The notes: generated by a model not told the origin, from the letters alone. A DNA stretch of 64,000 nucleotides from Emiliania huxleyi CCMP1516 (GCF_000372725.1 NW_005201318.1:231016-295015), one strand, 5' to 3'. Numbered from the stretch's first letter, positions 1 to 11,666 are shown. Made by a program: numbers and translations.

Positions 1-2214
1 GACGTTGGCGACGCACGGGCACGAGATCTCCGCGTACGAGATCGGAACAGCCTCGCACCCCGCCTCGCCTTCGGGGAAGAAGTTCAGGGCGGTGCTACGA
101 GTCAAGAGCCACGTCGTGATTCATTCCGTCACGGATCGACCGAGTGCTACGCGCTACCATGTTGACTCAAGTGCTACGAAGGAATGAGTGCTACGGGCTG
201 GGTAGGACCTGTCGAGGCAGCCGTACACGGTGAACGTGCAGCTGCCGTCGTCAACCCCAGCGAGGGAGTCGTAGTTGTCCGCCGCGGGGTTTGTGCAGCC
301 CACCTTGGGCGGCGGCGGGGGCGAGGCCGGCGGCGGCGGCGGCGACGGTAAGACCAGCGGCGGCAGAGGCGGGAAGGGTGGAGGTGGAATGGCCGGCGGC
401 GTCGGCGGAGAGGGGGGCGGTAGCACAGGCGGCGGTGACAAAGGCGGCAGCGGCGGCGACGGCGGCGGCACAGAGGGCGGCGTCGGTGCCTTGCCCGGAG
501 GGTGCGGCGGCGGCGGCATCGGCGCCTTGCCCGGCGGGAAGGGCGGCGGCGTCGGTGCCTTGCCCGGAGGGTGAGGAGGCGGGGCGGGGGCTTCGCCCGG
601 CGGGAAGGGCGGCGGCGTCGGCGCCTTGCCCGGCGGGAAGGGCGGCGGCGTCGGCGCCTTGCCCGGAGGGTGAGGAGGCGGGGCGGGGGCTTCGCCCGGC
701 GGGAAGGGCGGCGGCGTCGGCGCCTTGCCCGGCGGGAAGGGCGGCGGCGTCGGCGCCTTGCCCGGAGGGTGAGGAGGCGGGGCGGGGGCTTCGCCCGGCG
801 GGAAGGGCGGCGGCGTCGGCGCCTTGCCTGGAGGGTACGGCGGCGGCGTCGGCGCCTTGCCCGGCGGGAAGGGCGGCGGCGTCGGTGCCTTGCCCGGAGG
901 GTGAGGAGGCGGGGCGGGGGCTTCGCCCGGCGGGAAGGGCGGCGGCGTCGGCGCCTTGCCTGGAGGGTACGGCGGCGGCGTCGGCGCCTTCTCCGGAGGG
1001 TGAGGAGGCGACGAGGGCGGGGCTGGCGGCGGTGGCGACGAGGGCGAGGCCGACGGTGGCGGCGGCGACGGCGAAGCCGACGGTGGCGGAGAGGGCGAGG
1101 CCGACGGTGGCGGCGGAGAGGGCGAGGGCGACGGCGGCGGCGTCGGTGCCTTGCCCGGAGGGTGCGGCGGCGGCGGCATCGGCGCCTTGCCCGGCGGGAA
1201 GGGCGGCGGCGTCGGTGCCTTGCCCGGAGGGTGAGGAGGCGGGGCGGGGGCTTCGCCCGGCGGGAAGGGCGGCGGCGTCGGTGCCTTGCCCGGCGGGAAG
1301 GGCGGCGGCGTCGGCGCCTTGCCCGGCGGGAAGGGCGGCGGCGTCGGCGCCTTGCCCGGAGGGTGAGGAGGCGGGGCGGGGGCTCCGCCCGGCGGGAAGG
1401 GCGGCGGCGTCGGCGCCTTGCCCGGCGGGAAGGGCGGCGGCGTCGGCGCCTTGCCCGGCGGGAAGGGCGGCGGCGTCGGTGCCTTGCCCGGAGGGTGAGG
1501 AGGCGGGGCGGGGGCTTCGCCCGGCGGGAAGGGCGGCGGCGTCGGCGCCTTGCCCGGCGGGAAGGGCGGCGGCGTCGGCGCCTTGCCCGGAGGGTGAGGA
1601 GGCGGGGCGGGGGCTTCGCCCGGCGGGAAGGGCGGCGGCGTCGGCGCCTTGCCCGGCGGGAAGGGCGGCGGCGTCGGCGCCCTGTCGAGAGGAGAGAATG
1701 GCGGCGGGGTCGGCGGCGGCGGCTTCGACGCCTTGCCCGGCGGGAAGGGCGGCGGCGGAGGGGGCCGCGGCGCCGCGTCCGGCGGGAAGGGCGGCGGGGT
1801 CGGCGAGGGCGGGGCGGAGGGCGGCGGGTTCGGCGGCGGCTGCGGCGCCGAGTCCGGCGGGAAGGGCGGTGGGTCGGGGGGCCCGGGCGGCGGTGGGCAC
1901 GGGTTGACGACGTCTGTGCACGCGACTGGGCATGCGCGCAAGAGGTCGGCTTTCTCGCGTTCGGAGTTCCAGCCGAAGCCGCCGTCCTTACATTCGTAGC
2001 CCCTCCAGTAGTCGCAGCCGCAGCCCTTGTTGCGAGGGTCGTCACAGTTGCAGTCGCTGCTGCAGAGCGCGTAGTCCGGGTCGTCCGAGCATGGGTCGGA
2101 CGGCGGAGCTGGCGGCAGCGCCGGCGGGCTGGGGGGCGGCGCCGGCGACGCGGGCGGGAAGGGCGGCGGCAAAGGCCCCCCCGACGCGAGCAGGGCGAGC
2201 GATGCGGCGAGCAT
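1..2214 (-). CDS. Secreted Pro-rich, pherophorin/extensin-like protein (partial)
   Basis: The gene runs off the left edge of the window. The reading frame is open upstream to 2295, but the first ATG is at 2214 and gives a signal peptide (MLAASLALLASGG). A Pro-rich linker and a Cys-rich segment follow (about residues 35-100, with CSSDCNCDD and CGCDYW). Next come about 500 residues built on the 11-mer GKAPTPPPFPP, interrupted by an SPSPPPP stretch. The C-terminal part holds a GCTNPAADNYD...DDGSC repeat of a type common in secreted algal and bacterial proteins. An intron at 208-95 (GT donor, TAG acceptor) joins YGCLD to STALNFFPEGEAGCE, restoring a second repeat of the same kind; exon 2 is 94-1 and continues outside. 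It is probably an extracellular or cell-surface structural protein. The exact role is unknown. Confidence 0.75.
481..1740 (-). repeat. 33-bp coding minisatellite (GKAPTPPPFPP)
   Basis: Head-to-tail 33-bp units encode GKAPTPPPFPP and the variants GEAPAPPPHPP and GKAPMPPPPHPP. A higher-order pattern of two or three F-type units followed by an EAPAPPPH unit recurs, with a non-repeat SPSPPPP island at about 1010-1140. The array is G-rich on the + strand and C-rich on the coding strand. Units are nearly identical at DNA level, which implies recent homogenisation. Confidence 0.9.
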
Positions 2215-2473
2215 CTGGCCCACCGAATCCTGGTGAACAGCGGGCACGACACGATTTCGGCGTGCGCGTTTTCTTTTGGCTAGTGTGAATACCAAAGGAA
2301 TTTAGCATGGACAACACCAGTTTCTTTTTCTTGGTGTACCAGTTGGTTGACGCCCACCCTGGGGCCCTGCACGCTGCAGCTGTGCGGCGTGGCGCGTGCG
2401 GGAAAGAAAGGCCACGCGGCGGTTCACAGATGTATCTCTTCCCGCTGGTTCTCTGCGCGCGCTCAAAAACGTA

Positions 2474-5400
2474 CTAGTCAAACATGCTCCACGCCGCATG
2501 CTCGCTTTCCAGCACGCCGCACGCGTACCACTCCCTCCACTTGCCGCTGCGGGGCGCCGTCGGCACTGCCGCGGCGGCGGGCGCCTCGCCGCGCAGCTCG
2601 CGCTGCCACTCCACCTCCCACTCCTCGTCGCGCGCGATCGCCTCGTCTCGCCGCCTCTCCGCCTCGCCCACGGCGTCCATCAGCGCCTACGGGGCACGAC
2701 CATCGCCGCACATGTCGCGAATGCGTCGCGGGCGGGCGCCGCGCTTGCGGCGCGTCGGCACCTTTGCGCGCTCGCGGAACTCCCGCTCCGGCAGAAACGC
2801 CGGCACGCCCCGCGGCGGGCGGCCTCCCTCCGCTTCGAACCCTGCCGGGCGGGCGGTGGCAGCCGCTGCCGCCGCGCGCGCCGCCTCTGCCGCGGCGGGC
2901 GGCGGCGGCGGCGAGAGCGGCAACACGTCGAGCGCGTCAAAGTCCGCGTGCTGCGGCGTCGGCCCTGCGCCGTCGCCGGAGGCCGATGGCTGCGGCAGCG
3001 GCGGTGGGAGCGGCGCGTAGCCGGCGAGGCACGAGAACGGGAGCTCGGGGTCGTCCCGCACCTCCTCGTACGCGCGGAAGCCGTGCTTGTACACGCCGAG
3101 CAGCAGCAGCGCGTCGTCGCGCGGGGTCCAGCTGACGGCAGGATGCCTGCCCACACCGCCCGGCGCCGGCGGCGCCTCGAAGGTGTCGAAGGGCGAGGGG
3201 TGTCGCTCGATCGCGTCGGAGAGCCGCTTGAGCGCGAGGAGCCGCTGCAGCAGCGACGCGCCGAGCTTGTGGACCCGCTCAGCGTACTCGGCGCCGCCTG
3301 CGGCAACGTCGTGGACACGTCAGCGGCATGTCACAAGCGGTGGCGAGGAGGAGGAGGAGGAGGAGGAGGAGGAGGAGGAGGAGGAGGAGGGGGAGGGGGA
3401 GGGGGAGGGGGAGGGGGAGGGGGAGGGGGAGGGGGAGGAGGGGGAGGGGCAGGGGCACGGGGAGACGAAGGAGGCGGCGGAGGAGCGCGCTGAGCGGGTG
3501 CAGCGGCGAGGGGCGTCGCAAGGCAGCTCGGGCCGAGGCGAGGGCGGCGGCGGCGTGTGTCGCGATGGAGGGGGAGGGGCGGAAGGAAGTGTATCGGAAG
3601 TGTCCCACACCCGCAGAGACGAGCGGCTCGAGCTCCTCCTCCTGCGCGCGCGTGAGCGAGGGCACCGCCACACCCATCTCGCGCAACACCTCGCGCGCGG
3701 CCGCGATGCCCTCCCGCTCCGCCGCCGACGCCGCCGACGGCCGCTCGTCGGCCTACGGGACATCTCCAGGACATGTCCGACATGTCCTGCACGCGCCAGC
3801 CCATCCTGCCCTACGCCGACGCCGGCTCCAAATCGTCGTCTGCGGCGCCCGACGCACCGTCGTCGACGCCGCTCACGAAGCCGACCGACGCGACGGGCAC
3901 GCCGGTGCAGAGGCAGAGGAACGCGAGCCCGAACTGCGAGATCTCTTCCTCGGAGCGCAGCTTGGTGCCGCCCTGGGCCGCCTCCTTGATCCGCGACCAG
4001 CGGCCTACCCGTTGCGGAAACGAACCAATCAGTCGGAGCCGGGGGGGGGGAGGGGGGGGGGGGGGGCCAAACTAAATCTCGGCTAGATCTCGGCTAGATC
4101 TCGCCAAAGCCGAACGACAGGAGCGCGCGCTCGCAGTTCATCCGCTCCGTCTTCGACCAGACGTGCGCGAGCGCGCGCCGTGCCGCGCGGCGCGCGTCGT
4201 CGTCGTCGCGCCCGCGGCCCGACTTGTAGGCGCGGCCGCCGCGCCGCGAGAGAAAGTCGAGTTCGTCGTCGTCGAGCTCGCCGTCGTCCGCCTGTGAATA
4301 CACGAACATCGGGGCGGGAAGGCGGTGTCGTGCAGCGTCTACTCAGAGCACTTTGTGAGTACGAGGGGTACGAGGGCAGCGAATCCAGCCGAATGCAGCC
4401 GAAGACGGCCGAGTGTAGCGGAATACGAGAAGAGACGATACAGCGACTACGCGACTACGCGTCCCGCTTCTAGGGTCCTCCGCCATGCCAAAGCGCTTGA
4501 CCTGCTTGGTCTGCCGCTTGAGGAAGTACTCGGCGAGCGCGGGGTCCTTCTTCTCGAGCTCGGGCAGGATCTTGGTCCAGAACTCGGGGTCGTCCATGTC
4601 CTGGAAGAGTGGGGCGGGGGGCGGGGGCGAGAGAGAGTTGGGGGTCGCGATAACGAACGCATGCGCCGGCGGCAACTGCCGCCCGAGCTGAAAGCCTGTC
4701 AGGATGTGTCGGCCGGGGAGACTGCGGCGGGCCTCCGGCGGCCGCTGCGCCTTTGCCCTCACACGGCCCTCCCACTCCCCTCCCACTCCTCGCTGTCCGT
4801 ACTCCCCCGCGGCGCCGCTGTCCGAGATGACACACCCGAGATCCGCCGAGATCACACCCGAGGTACGCCGAGAATCGCGCGCCAGCTCATTGTCGTCGGC
4901 GATGAAGGCCGCCTTGGAGAAGACGGAGCCCGAGCCGGAGTCCTCGCCGCCGTACGTCACCTTGGTGGAGGAGGACTCGAGGATCTCGTCGATGTCGGCC
5001 TCGGAGAACTGCTTGAAGCGCGCGTCGCCGTCGCCGCCGTCCTCCATGAAGATGTTGTACGCGCCCCGCTTCAGCATCGCGTCGATCTCCGCGCGGTCCT
5101 GCGTCGGCCCGGCCGGCTTTGCGCCGCCGCGCCCGTCGGGCAAGCCGTCGGCGGCGCGGTCGGCGTTCATGGCGCGCTCGAGGCCGAGCTTGCGGTTGGC
5201 GCGCTCCACCATCTCCGCCTCGTAAGTGTTGCGCGTCACGAGGCGAAAGACCTTGACGCGCTTGGTCTGCCCGATCCGGTGCGAGCGGGCCATCGCCTGC
5301 ACGTCGTTCTGCGGGTTCCAGTCCGAGTCCATCAGGATGCAGGTGTCGGCGGCGGTCAGGTTGATCCCGAGTCCGCCCGCGCGCGTCGAGAGGAGGAAGA

Positions 5401-7730
5401 TAAAGGTGTCCGAGTCGGGGCGGCAGAAGCGGTCGATGGCGGCCTGGCGAAGGTCGCCGCGGATCGTCCCGTCGAGCCGCTCGTGCGAGTAGCGCCGCTC
5501 GAGCAGGTAGTCCGAGAGGATGTCGAGCATGCGCACCTGTGCGTTGGGGGAGGGGGAGGGGGGGGGGGGGGCTCGCGCGGCCTCGGGGGCGTTGATATCT
5601 CCGGGGTGATCTCGCGCGATCTCGGGGTGAGGCAGCCAGAGAGGAGGTGAGCATGCGCACGCCAGCAGGGAGTGTGCAGCCCACAACAATGTTGGGCAAC
5701 GATTCACGGTCGGGTGGCGGCGTGAGCGGAGACAGCATCTCATCTCCCACCATCTGCGAAAAGATCAGCACGCGGTGCCCCTCGCGCCGCAGCTTGGGCA
5801 GAAGCTTGTCGAGGAGCACACACTTGCCCGACGCGGCGAGGAACTCGTTGACCGCCGCTGCGCCGCCGCCGTCCGAGGAGGCCGCCTCCCCCTCCGCCGC
5901 GCGCAACTGGTCCGACGCGTGCGCCTCGACGCCCTTGATCAAGTAGGGGTGGTTGCAGCACTTGCGCAGCTCCATCTGCAAGTTGACCAGCGAGGGTAGC
6001 GCCGCGCCGGTGACGCCGCCGACGAGGAGCTCGCGCTCGCCCTCGAGGATGGCGCGGTAGGTCCGCTTCTGGAAGAGCGTCATCTCGACCCACACGATGG
6101 TCTCCTCGAGCGGCGTGAGCGACTTCTCGACGTCATTCTTCTGCCGGCGCAGCAGGTACGGCCGGATGCGAGTGTTGAGCCGCTCGACCTGCGCCGCGTC
6201 GGTGAGCGTGCCAAACTCCTCCAGAAAGGCGGGCAGCGAGGGGAAGAGGTCGGGGTCGAGGAAGGTGAGCAGCGCCCACAGCTCCGTCGTGTTGTTTTGC
6301 AGCGGCGTGCCGGAGAGCAGGTGCATGTGCTCCACGCGCAGCGCGCGCAGGTCCGTGGCGAGGGCCGAGTCGCGGTTCTTGAGGCGGTGCGCCTCGTCGA
6401 TGACCATGTAGCGCCACGGCACCGCCTTGAGCAAGGAGAGGTCCTGCTTGATCACCTCGTACGACGTGACCAGGGCGTGGAACTTGTACAGCGCGGGCTC
6501 GTGCTCGTCCCTCGAGTCTTTGGAGCCGGCTGCGCCGCCGTCTGCAAAGCGCCACTCGTGCGTCCGGAGCACCTCGCGCGACTCGGCTGTGCCGTGGTAG
6601 ACGACTGCGTTCATCTCGGTCCACTCGTCAAACTCTCGCTTCCAGTGCGCGAGCGTCGAGAGCGGCGCGACGACGAGGAACGGCCCGCGTACGTGCTCGT
6701 GTGTCCACAGGTGGTGCAGCGTGGAGATGGACTGGATGGTCTTGCCCAGCCCCATCTCGTCGGCGAGCATCACAGAGCGGCGCGCGTACCACGAGAAGAG
6801 CAGCCAGTTCAGCCCCTCGAGCTGGTACGGCCGGAGCCGGCGGCCGTCCTTGAAGACCGGCGACTCCGTCAGCTTGACGAAGGCGGAGCGCGGCGGCCGG
6901 GAGCGCGTCGTCGCGACGCGCAGCTCGCGCGGCGGCGGCGGCTGCTCGCGCGCCTGCCACGCGAGGATAGCCCGCTGCTCCTCGAGGAGAGTGCGAGGGC
7001 CCTCCCACGTGCAGCTCGCATAAGGCAGCCCGCGCCACTTGACCAGGAAGCGCGGCGGCGCCTCATCGGCCGCCTCGCTCGCAACGATGCGCTCGACGAG
7101 GTTGAAGTCGGCGTTGTAGCCGAGCTCGTCGTCCTTGGCGCCCGCCGCCGCATCGTCGCCGTCCAGGCCCCACGTGTTTTCCACCGCTTCCCCACTCGAG
7201 TGCGCCCGCACCCACCGCTGCACGCGCTGCTTGTTCGAGTGCTCCGCCTCCAGCGCGGCGCGCGGAACCCACTGGCAGTGCACGTGGGCGAGCCCCTTCC
7301 ACTTGACGAGCAGCTCGTCGTGTCGCGCGGGCGGCGGCTCCGCCGCGTCGGGCGGCACGCCGGCCGCGGGCACCGCGCCGGCAGCCGGCTTGCACTCTCG
7401 CGAGAGGAAGATCTTGTCGATCGGCGGCGCGGGCTCTCCCGGCGTCCACGCACCCGGCGGGTCGGGCGCTGGCTGCGCGGCCGGGCTCCAACCCCACTCG
7501 TCCGAGTCGTCTACCCACGCGCCGTCCGCCTCGTCAAAGCCATCGAAGCAGGCGTACAGCCGGCCGGGCTCTGTCCACGTCACGACGCCGAGGTACGGTA
7601 CCGCGGGGGCGCCCTCATCCTCCTGGTACTTGACGGTGAGGCGCCGGCCGACGAGCGCGCCCGGCTTGCCGCCCTTGAGATCCATGCGAGCGCCCCCCGG
7701 GACGGTAGCGCGCGCCTTGCGCTTTGTCAT
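2474..7730 (-). CDS. CHD-type chromatin remodelling ATPase (CHD6-9-like)
   Basis: Exons are 7730-5751, 5536-4883, 4600-4484, 4291-4105, 4004-3823, 3752-3611, 3297-2738 and 2686-2474; the phases agree and give 1344 residues. Order: an SH3/Tudor-like N-terminus; two chromodomains (LLVKWKGLAHVHCQW near 140, FLVKWRGLPYASCTW near 235); SNF2 ATPase with Walker A DEMGLGKT near 321 and DEAH near 443; helicase-C domain with WNPQNDVQAMARSHRIGQ near 735. The segment AMLKRGAYNIF...FSEADIDEIL is typical of CHD6-9 (subfamily III). Later exons give WSKTERMNCERALLSFGFGRW and a SANT/SLIDE-like DALLLLGVYKHGF. It should slide nucleosomes in the nucleus using ATP. Introns 2, 3, 4, 5 and 7 start with GC; that placement restores conserved residues such as FGFGRW across intron 4. 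Confidence 0.93.
3349..3445 (-). repeat. Intronic (CTC)n/(CCCCCT)n tract
   Basis: Within intron 6 of the CHD gene (3610-3298), the + strand reads (GAG)n then (GGGGGA)n, so the transcribed strand is pure pyrimidine. Comparable C-runs sit in introns 4 (4041-4066) and 1 (about 5547-5571) of the same gene. Confidence 0.9.
4292..4483 (-). mobile_element. Introner-like intron, CTAGAAGCGG family
   Basis: CHD intron 3 is 192 nt. The intron starts GCGGAGGAC and the next exon starts GCGGACGAC, an imperfect 9-bp direct repeat like a target-site duplication. The unique part begins CCTAGAAGCGGGA. Its right half (CGTACCCCTCGTACTCAC, then AGTGCTCTGAGTA) aligns with the intron at 36052-36317 of the zinc transporter gene (CGCACCCCTCGCATTCAC, then GGTGCTCTGAATA). 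Shared sequence between introns of unrelated genes is what an introner predicts. Confidence 0.6.
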
Positions 7731-8047
7731 CCAACGAAAGCGCGGTGGCGCGGTTCGCAGACAGCGCCAACACAGCTACTTCACGACGCGAGGCCGGAGA
7801 CTCTAACTCTCTCTCTGGCTCCTGCTGCTGGATTCGAGCTGTTTGGGTGGAAGGGCGGTGGTCGTGCGATGCTGCGGCGGCACGGCGCTGAGGAGGAGCC
7901 TGCAGCGCCTCCTCCTGCGGAAGAGGCCGCCGCCTGCAGAAGAAGATTGGCAGAAGGAGGAGTGGAGCTGGAGCGGCTGACGGTGGCGGAAAAGGGATTC
8001 GGGCTGGCGCACCGGAAAAGAAGACGGAACACAGCGCAAAAGGAGGA

Positions 8048-8120
8048 TTTCCCCACAGGGACTCGAACCCTGGTCTTTCGGGTGAGAGCCGAATATCCTA
8101 ACCAACTAGACTATAGGGAA
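8048..8120 (-). tRNA. trnE-CUC: tRNA-Glu (CTC)
   Basis: The minus strand folds into a full cloverleaf of 73 nt. The acceptor stem is TTCCCTA/TGGGGAA, the anticodon stem is TTCGG/CCGAA with loop CTCTCAC (anticodon CTC), and the T arm is CAGGG-TTCGAGT-CCCTG. The discriminator base is A. There is no intron and no encoded CCA. It is a nuclear-type glutamate tRNA. Confidence 0.95.
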
Positions 8121-9096
8121 TGCGTGTCGTGGTAGAGCCCGTCGAGCAGTGGTTCATGTACGTCTGAGGTGAATATTTAAAAGAGATGTAGAGATGAAGA
8201 AAAATGGGGTTAAGTTATAAATTAGGGATAAGTAAGGGTGTTTTAGGGGGTAAATAAATAAATAAATAGAGTAGATATATCTCCAGGATGTTTTAGGGGG
8301 TCATATACGAATGTTAATGGAGAAGTTTCTTCGAAAAATGCTGTGAAACGAGTGTAAAATCAAGAGGACCGAGGGGTGGGAGGAGCCCTGGACACTGGAG
8401 TGGGGGTAGGGAGGCCTCTCGTGGCTCGGGGCGGGGGGTTCTATTTAATATTAGCTCCGAGTAGAGGGGGCGTTCCGCAGCTAGGGGAAAGCCAAAGCGC
8501 AGAGCCAACCCTCGGAGACCGTGTTTACTTTACGGCCCTTTCCCTGCGAACGCGCACCCCCCCAGGGCTAGGGCTCTCTAGCCCGCAACCCGATGCCAAT
8601 CATCCGGCCCGCTGGGTGTGCTTCTAGGGTGCCCACAGGAGTCAGGACCCAAAAAAAGAAAGGAAAAAAGAAATGGGCCACCACCAATCGCAGCACTTCG
8701 TGTTGGAGAGTCGAGATATTGAGAGTGTGACTAGGGAGGGTGGGACGCTGGGGATTCTCAAAGGTATACCCTTGGAATGGCCGGATCCAGCCTTAAACGT
8801 ACGAGATCGCGCGCGCTTCACGCACAGCACCGCCTGTTCTCCGCGGCTGTGTGACGACGCGTGCCGTGTCGTGCCAGCAGAGTTGGGCGCGCGCGGCGCG
8901 ACGGCGCCCGCGAGGGAAGGCGCGGGTGCAGCGGCCGCCGGCGGCCGTACCGCCCGCCAGCCGGCGCAGCAGCGGCCAGCGCAGCGGCCGCCGGCGCAGC
9001 AGCCAGAGCAGCCGGTGCGCGCCTTGCGAGGCGAGTACTGCCGCCCGGCAGCAGGGTCCTTCCTCGACCTTCGAAGGCGCGGTGTGATCGCTTCAG
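8121..9096. other. Intergenic, no gene found
   Basis: The stretch 8160-8310 is unusually AT-rich for this window, with a TAAA-tetranucleotide run near 8250. From 8370 to 8820 I see no reading frame with the high third-position GC of neighbouring genes. From 8850 to 9096 the GC content rises and short open frames occur; this could be 5' UTR or an unrecognised first exon of the gene starting at 9097. Confidence 0.5.
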
Positions 9097-11666
9097 ATGA
9101 TCAGCGTCCAGCCCGCCTTGCTGCTCGCCCTGGCCTCCCGCCCCGCCCCCTACTCGCCGGGCAGCCTGGCGGCCCCCTTCAACGCCATCGGGCAGCCGCA
9201 AAACTTTGGAACGGGCGCCAGCCGGTTCGCCGCGGCGCGGCCGCACCCGATGCGCAAGGGCGAAGGCGACGCCGAGACGAGGGCGCGGCGGCGGCTGCAG
9301 GCGGAGTTCCAGAGGCAGGTGCGACAGGACAGGGTCGCCAAGGCAGCTGCGGGCGAGTACGACCGCGCCGGGGCTGCCGAGGACGTGGCGCGGCTTGCGC
9401 GCTCGGCGCAGGTCGTCGTGTTTTCCTGCGAGAGCGGCGAGGAGAGCAGCAAGGCGCGCGCCGCCCGCCTCCCGCCGCACGTGCGCGGTCAAGCGCGGGC
9501 ACCTGCCCTTACCCGCCGACACACATTCCCTGCTCCCCAGCGCTCCTCCCCCTGCTCCCCGCAGGCCGCGCGCCTCCTCCGCCTCGCCGGCGCAGAGCCG
9601 CGCCTCATCGACCTTGACCCAAAGAGCGAGGCGCGGGCCTCGACGCCGCACAGAAGCGCACACCTCGCTCGCACACGGCTTGTGTTGCGTCCCTCACCAC
9701 CGCCCCCCGCCGCCCGCCGCCCGCAGGAGGGTGCCGTGCGCCGTGCCGAGCTGCATCGCCTCACGGGCTGCGCCGCGTTTCCCTCCGTCTGGATCGGGGG
9801 CGAGATCTAGCCGAGATCGGGGAGAGATCGAGATCGGCGAGAGATCGGCGAGGGATGCCTGCGCCGCACGCTGCATCTCCGCCAGCTTCGCGTCGTCAGC
9901 CGGTCGGCGCGTGTTGACACCGGATCTGGGGAGATACGGGGAGATACGGGGAGATATGGGGAGATATGGGGAGAGATGTCTCGCCTCGTTGAAGATCGAG
10001 TCCGAGATATGTAGAGATATGGGGAGATATGGGGAGATATGTGGAGAGATCGCCTCGTTAAAGAGAGGGAGACAGGAGTCGTGAGAGCTCCTCGGGGGCT
10101 GCCTTTCGGGGAGGGGCCTCGGCCTGGCGAGTCCAGCTCAACCTGGCTTCTTCCCCCCCTCCCTCGAGGCAGCGAGTAGGCAGCGAGTAGTGAGGGTGGA
10201 GGGGCCTCGGTTGGAAGGCGCGCATGCAGCCCTACGTCTTCCCCTCCACCCTCGAGAGTACCTATACGCTAGACGAGCGAAGCCAACCGCAGCGGCCGGA
10301 GGGGGAGCAGGGGCGGGGGTGAGCAAGCGACGCGTCCGTGACGCCTTCCCTAGGCGAGTTCGTCGGCGGCTGCCACGAGGGGCCCAAGGCGGAGGCGCCG
10401 GGCATTGTCGACCTGGCCTTCTCAGGCGCGCCTCGCCCCCCCTCGCCCCCCTCGCCGTCGTAGCCCTCGCCGCCGTCGTAGCCCTCGCCGCCGTCGGCGC
10501 CGCGTCCCCTCACCACACGCGCCCTCTCCATCCCCCACCCCCCCCCCTTTCGCTTCCAGCGCCGCTGTGTGGTCGGCCACGCTCCTCCCCCCGCACCGCA
10601 CCCTCGCCCCTACCCTTCCGTGCCAGCCGCCCGCGCCGCGCGCACGCCTCACAGCAAGACTCCCGCGATTCCACGACACCTAGTGGGTCCGCGACACGCC
10701 TCGCCTCGCGCTTCTCCCCGCGCGCCACTCGGCCTGGCACCCCCGCCCCACAGGCTCCCTGCGCGAGAAGCTGGACGCCGCCGCCGCCGCCGCCGCCGAG
10801 GAGAAGGAGAAGGCGGCCGCGGCGTCGCGCGACGAGTCGGCAGCGCTGTGCGCAGCACCTCCCAGACACACCTCCGCTCGTGCCCGCCACGCACCGCCGC
10901 CCAGGCCACTGCCAGCTACGTCGATCCTCCACCGATAACGTCACACTCACGAGCGTCGCCCACGCCCACGGCGCGCCCACGACGTGTCGGTGACGCGACG
11001 TGTCAGTGACCCCCCTCGCCCCCCCGCCACCTCCACCGCCTCCATCGCCGTTCCCCCTCCTACCACCATCATCCTCCCCCCCGCGGCCGTTTCCCCAGTT
11101 TTTTCCCTGGCCGCCCCTTTTGCCGCCGCCCCCTTTTTTGGCCCCCCCCCTTCCCCCCCCCCCCCCCACACGCGCCACGGCCTCCCACCCCACCGCCTCC
11201 TTCTCCACCGCCTCCCCTCCACGCGTCGACTCTCAGGTCCGCCTCGGAGCGGCGCTTCAAGGAGCTGCGCTACAAGTTCTTCTTCAAGGCGGCCGTCGCG
11301 CGTGTGCCGGAGTTTGGCGTCGGCGTCGAGCCCGCCGCCATCGCCGAAGTCGACGCCGCCCCGCCGGCGGCCGCCCAGCCGGCGGCCGCCCCGCCGCCGC
11401 CGCTCCCGTCCGCAACGACCGTTTGCGCCGCGGCCAAGGCCAAAGCCCTGCGGTTAGAAGGCGAGCGGGCGGTGGCGGAGCGCGCGGAGCGGCGGGCAGC
11501 CTACGCCGAGCGCGCCGCGGCGCAGCGGGCGGCGGAAGGGGGCGCGTATGTGGAACGCGTGACGGCGGCGCATCTGCACAAGATCGAGAAGATCAGGGCG
11601 GAGGCGCTGCGCGGCCGCGGCAAGCGCGGGAGGAAGAAGAGGAAGCTTCGGGCGGTGGGTGCATGA
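9097..11666 (+). CDS. Glutaredoxin-fold protein lacking CxxC, with basic coiled-coil C-terminus
   Basis: Exons are 9097-9453, 9565-9630, 9727-9799, 10354-10425, 10754-10835 and 11237-11666; all phases agree and give 359 residues. Residues about 103-185 read VVVFSCESGEESSKAARLL, then LTGCAAFPSVWIGGEFVGGC, matching glutaredoxin beta-1, the TVP-loop region and the GG(K/E)xIGGC glutathione-site motif. The usual CPYC aligns with GEES, so redox catalysis by the normal dithiol route looks lost. The conserved VWIGGEFVGGC is created only when intron 3 is removed with a GC donor at 9800. The C-terminal half (KELRYKFFFKAAVARVPEFG, then Ala/Glu/Arg helices and GKRGRKKRK) is unrecognised and ends in a basic tail. 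Introns 1-4 begin GC and intron 5 begins GT. The start ATG is the first in frame, but an upstream exon is possible. Confidence 0.75.
9800..10070 (+). repeat. GAGAT-rich repeat in intron 3
   Basis: The intron opens with GCGAGATCTAGCCGAGATC and continues as degenerate (GAGAT[AC]GGG)n, ending with several GGGGAGATAT units. The same 19 bases open CHD intron 4 at 4104-4086. This tract is purine-rich on the coding strand, unlike most introns here. Confidence 0.85.

Noticed and set aside
174-2283. Very long open frames on both strands over the Pro-rich gene (Arg-rich, Gly-rich, Ala-rich)
   Set aside because: They are shadows of the 33-bp GC-rich repeat, which lacks stops in every frame. Only one frame has a signal peptide, Cys-rich domains and a splice partner.
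8640-8800. Possible small structural RNA (snRNA-like) in the moderately conserved-looking block
   Set aside because: No Sm site, no recognisable U1-U6 core and no convincing fold by eye.
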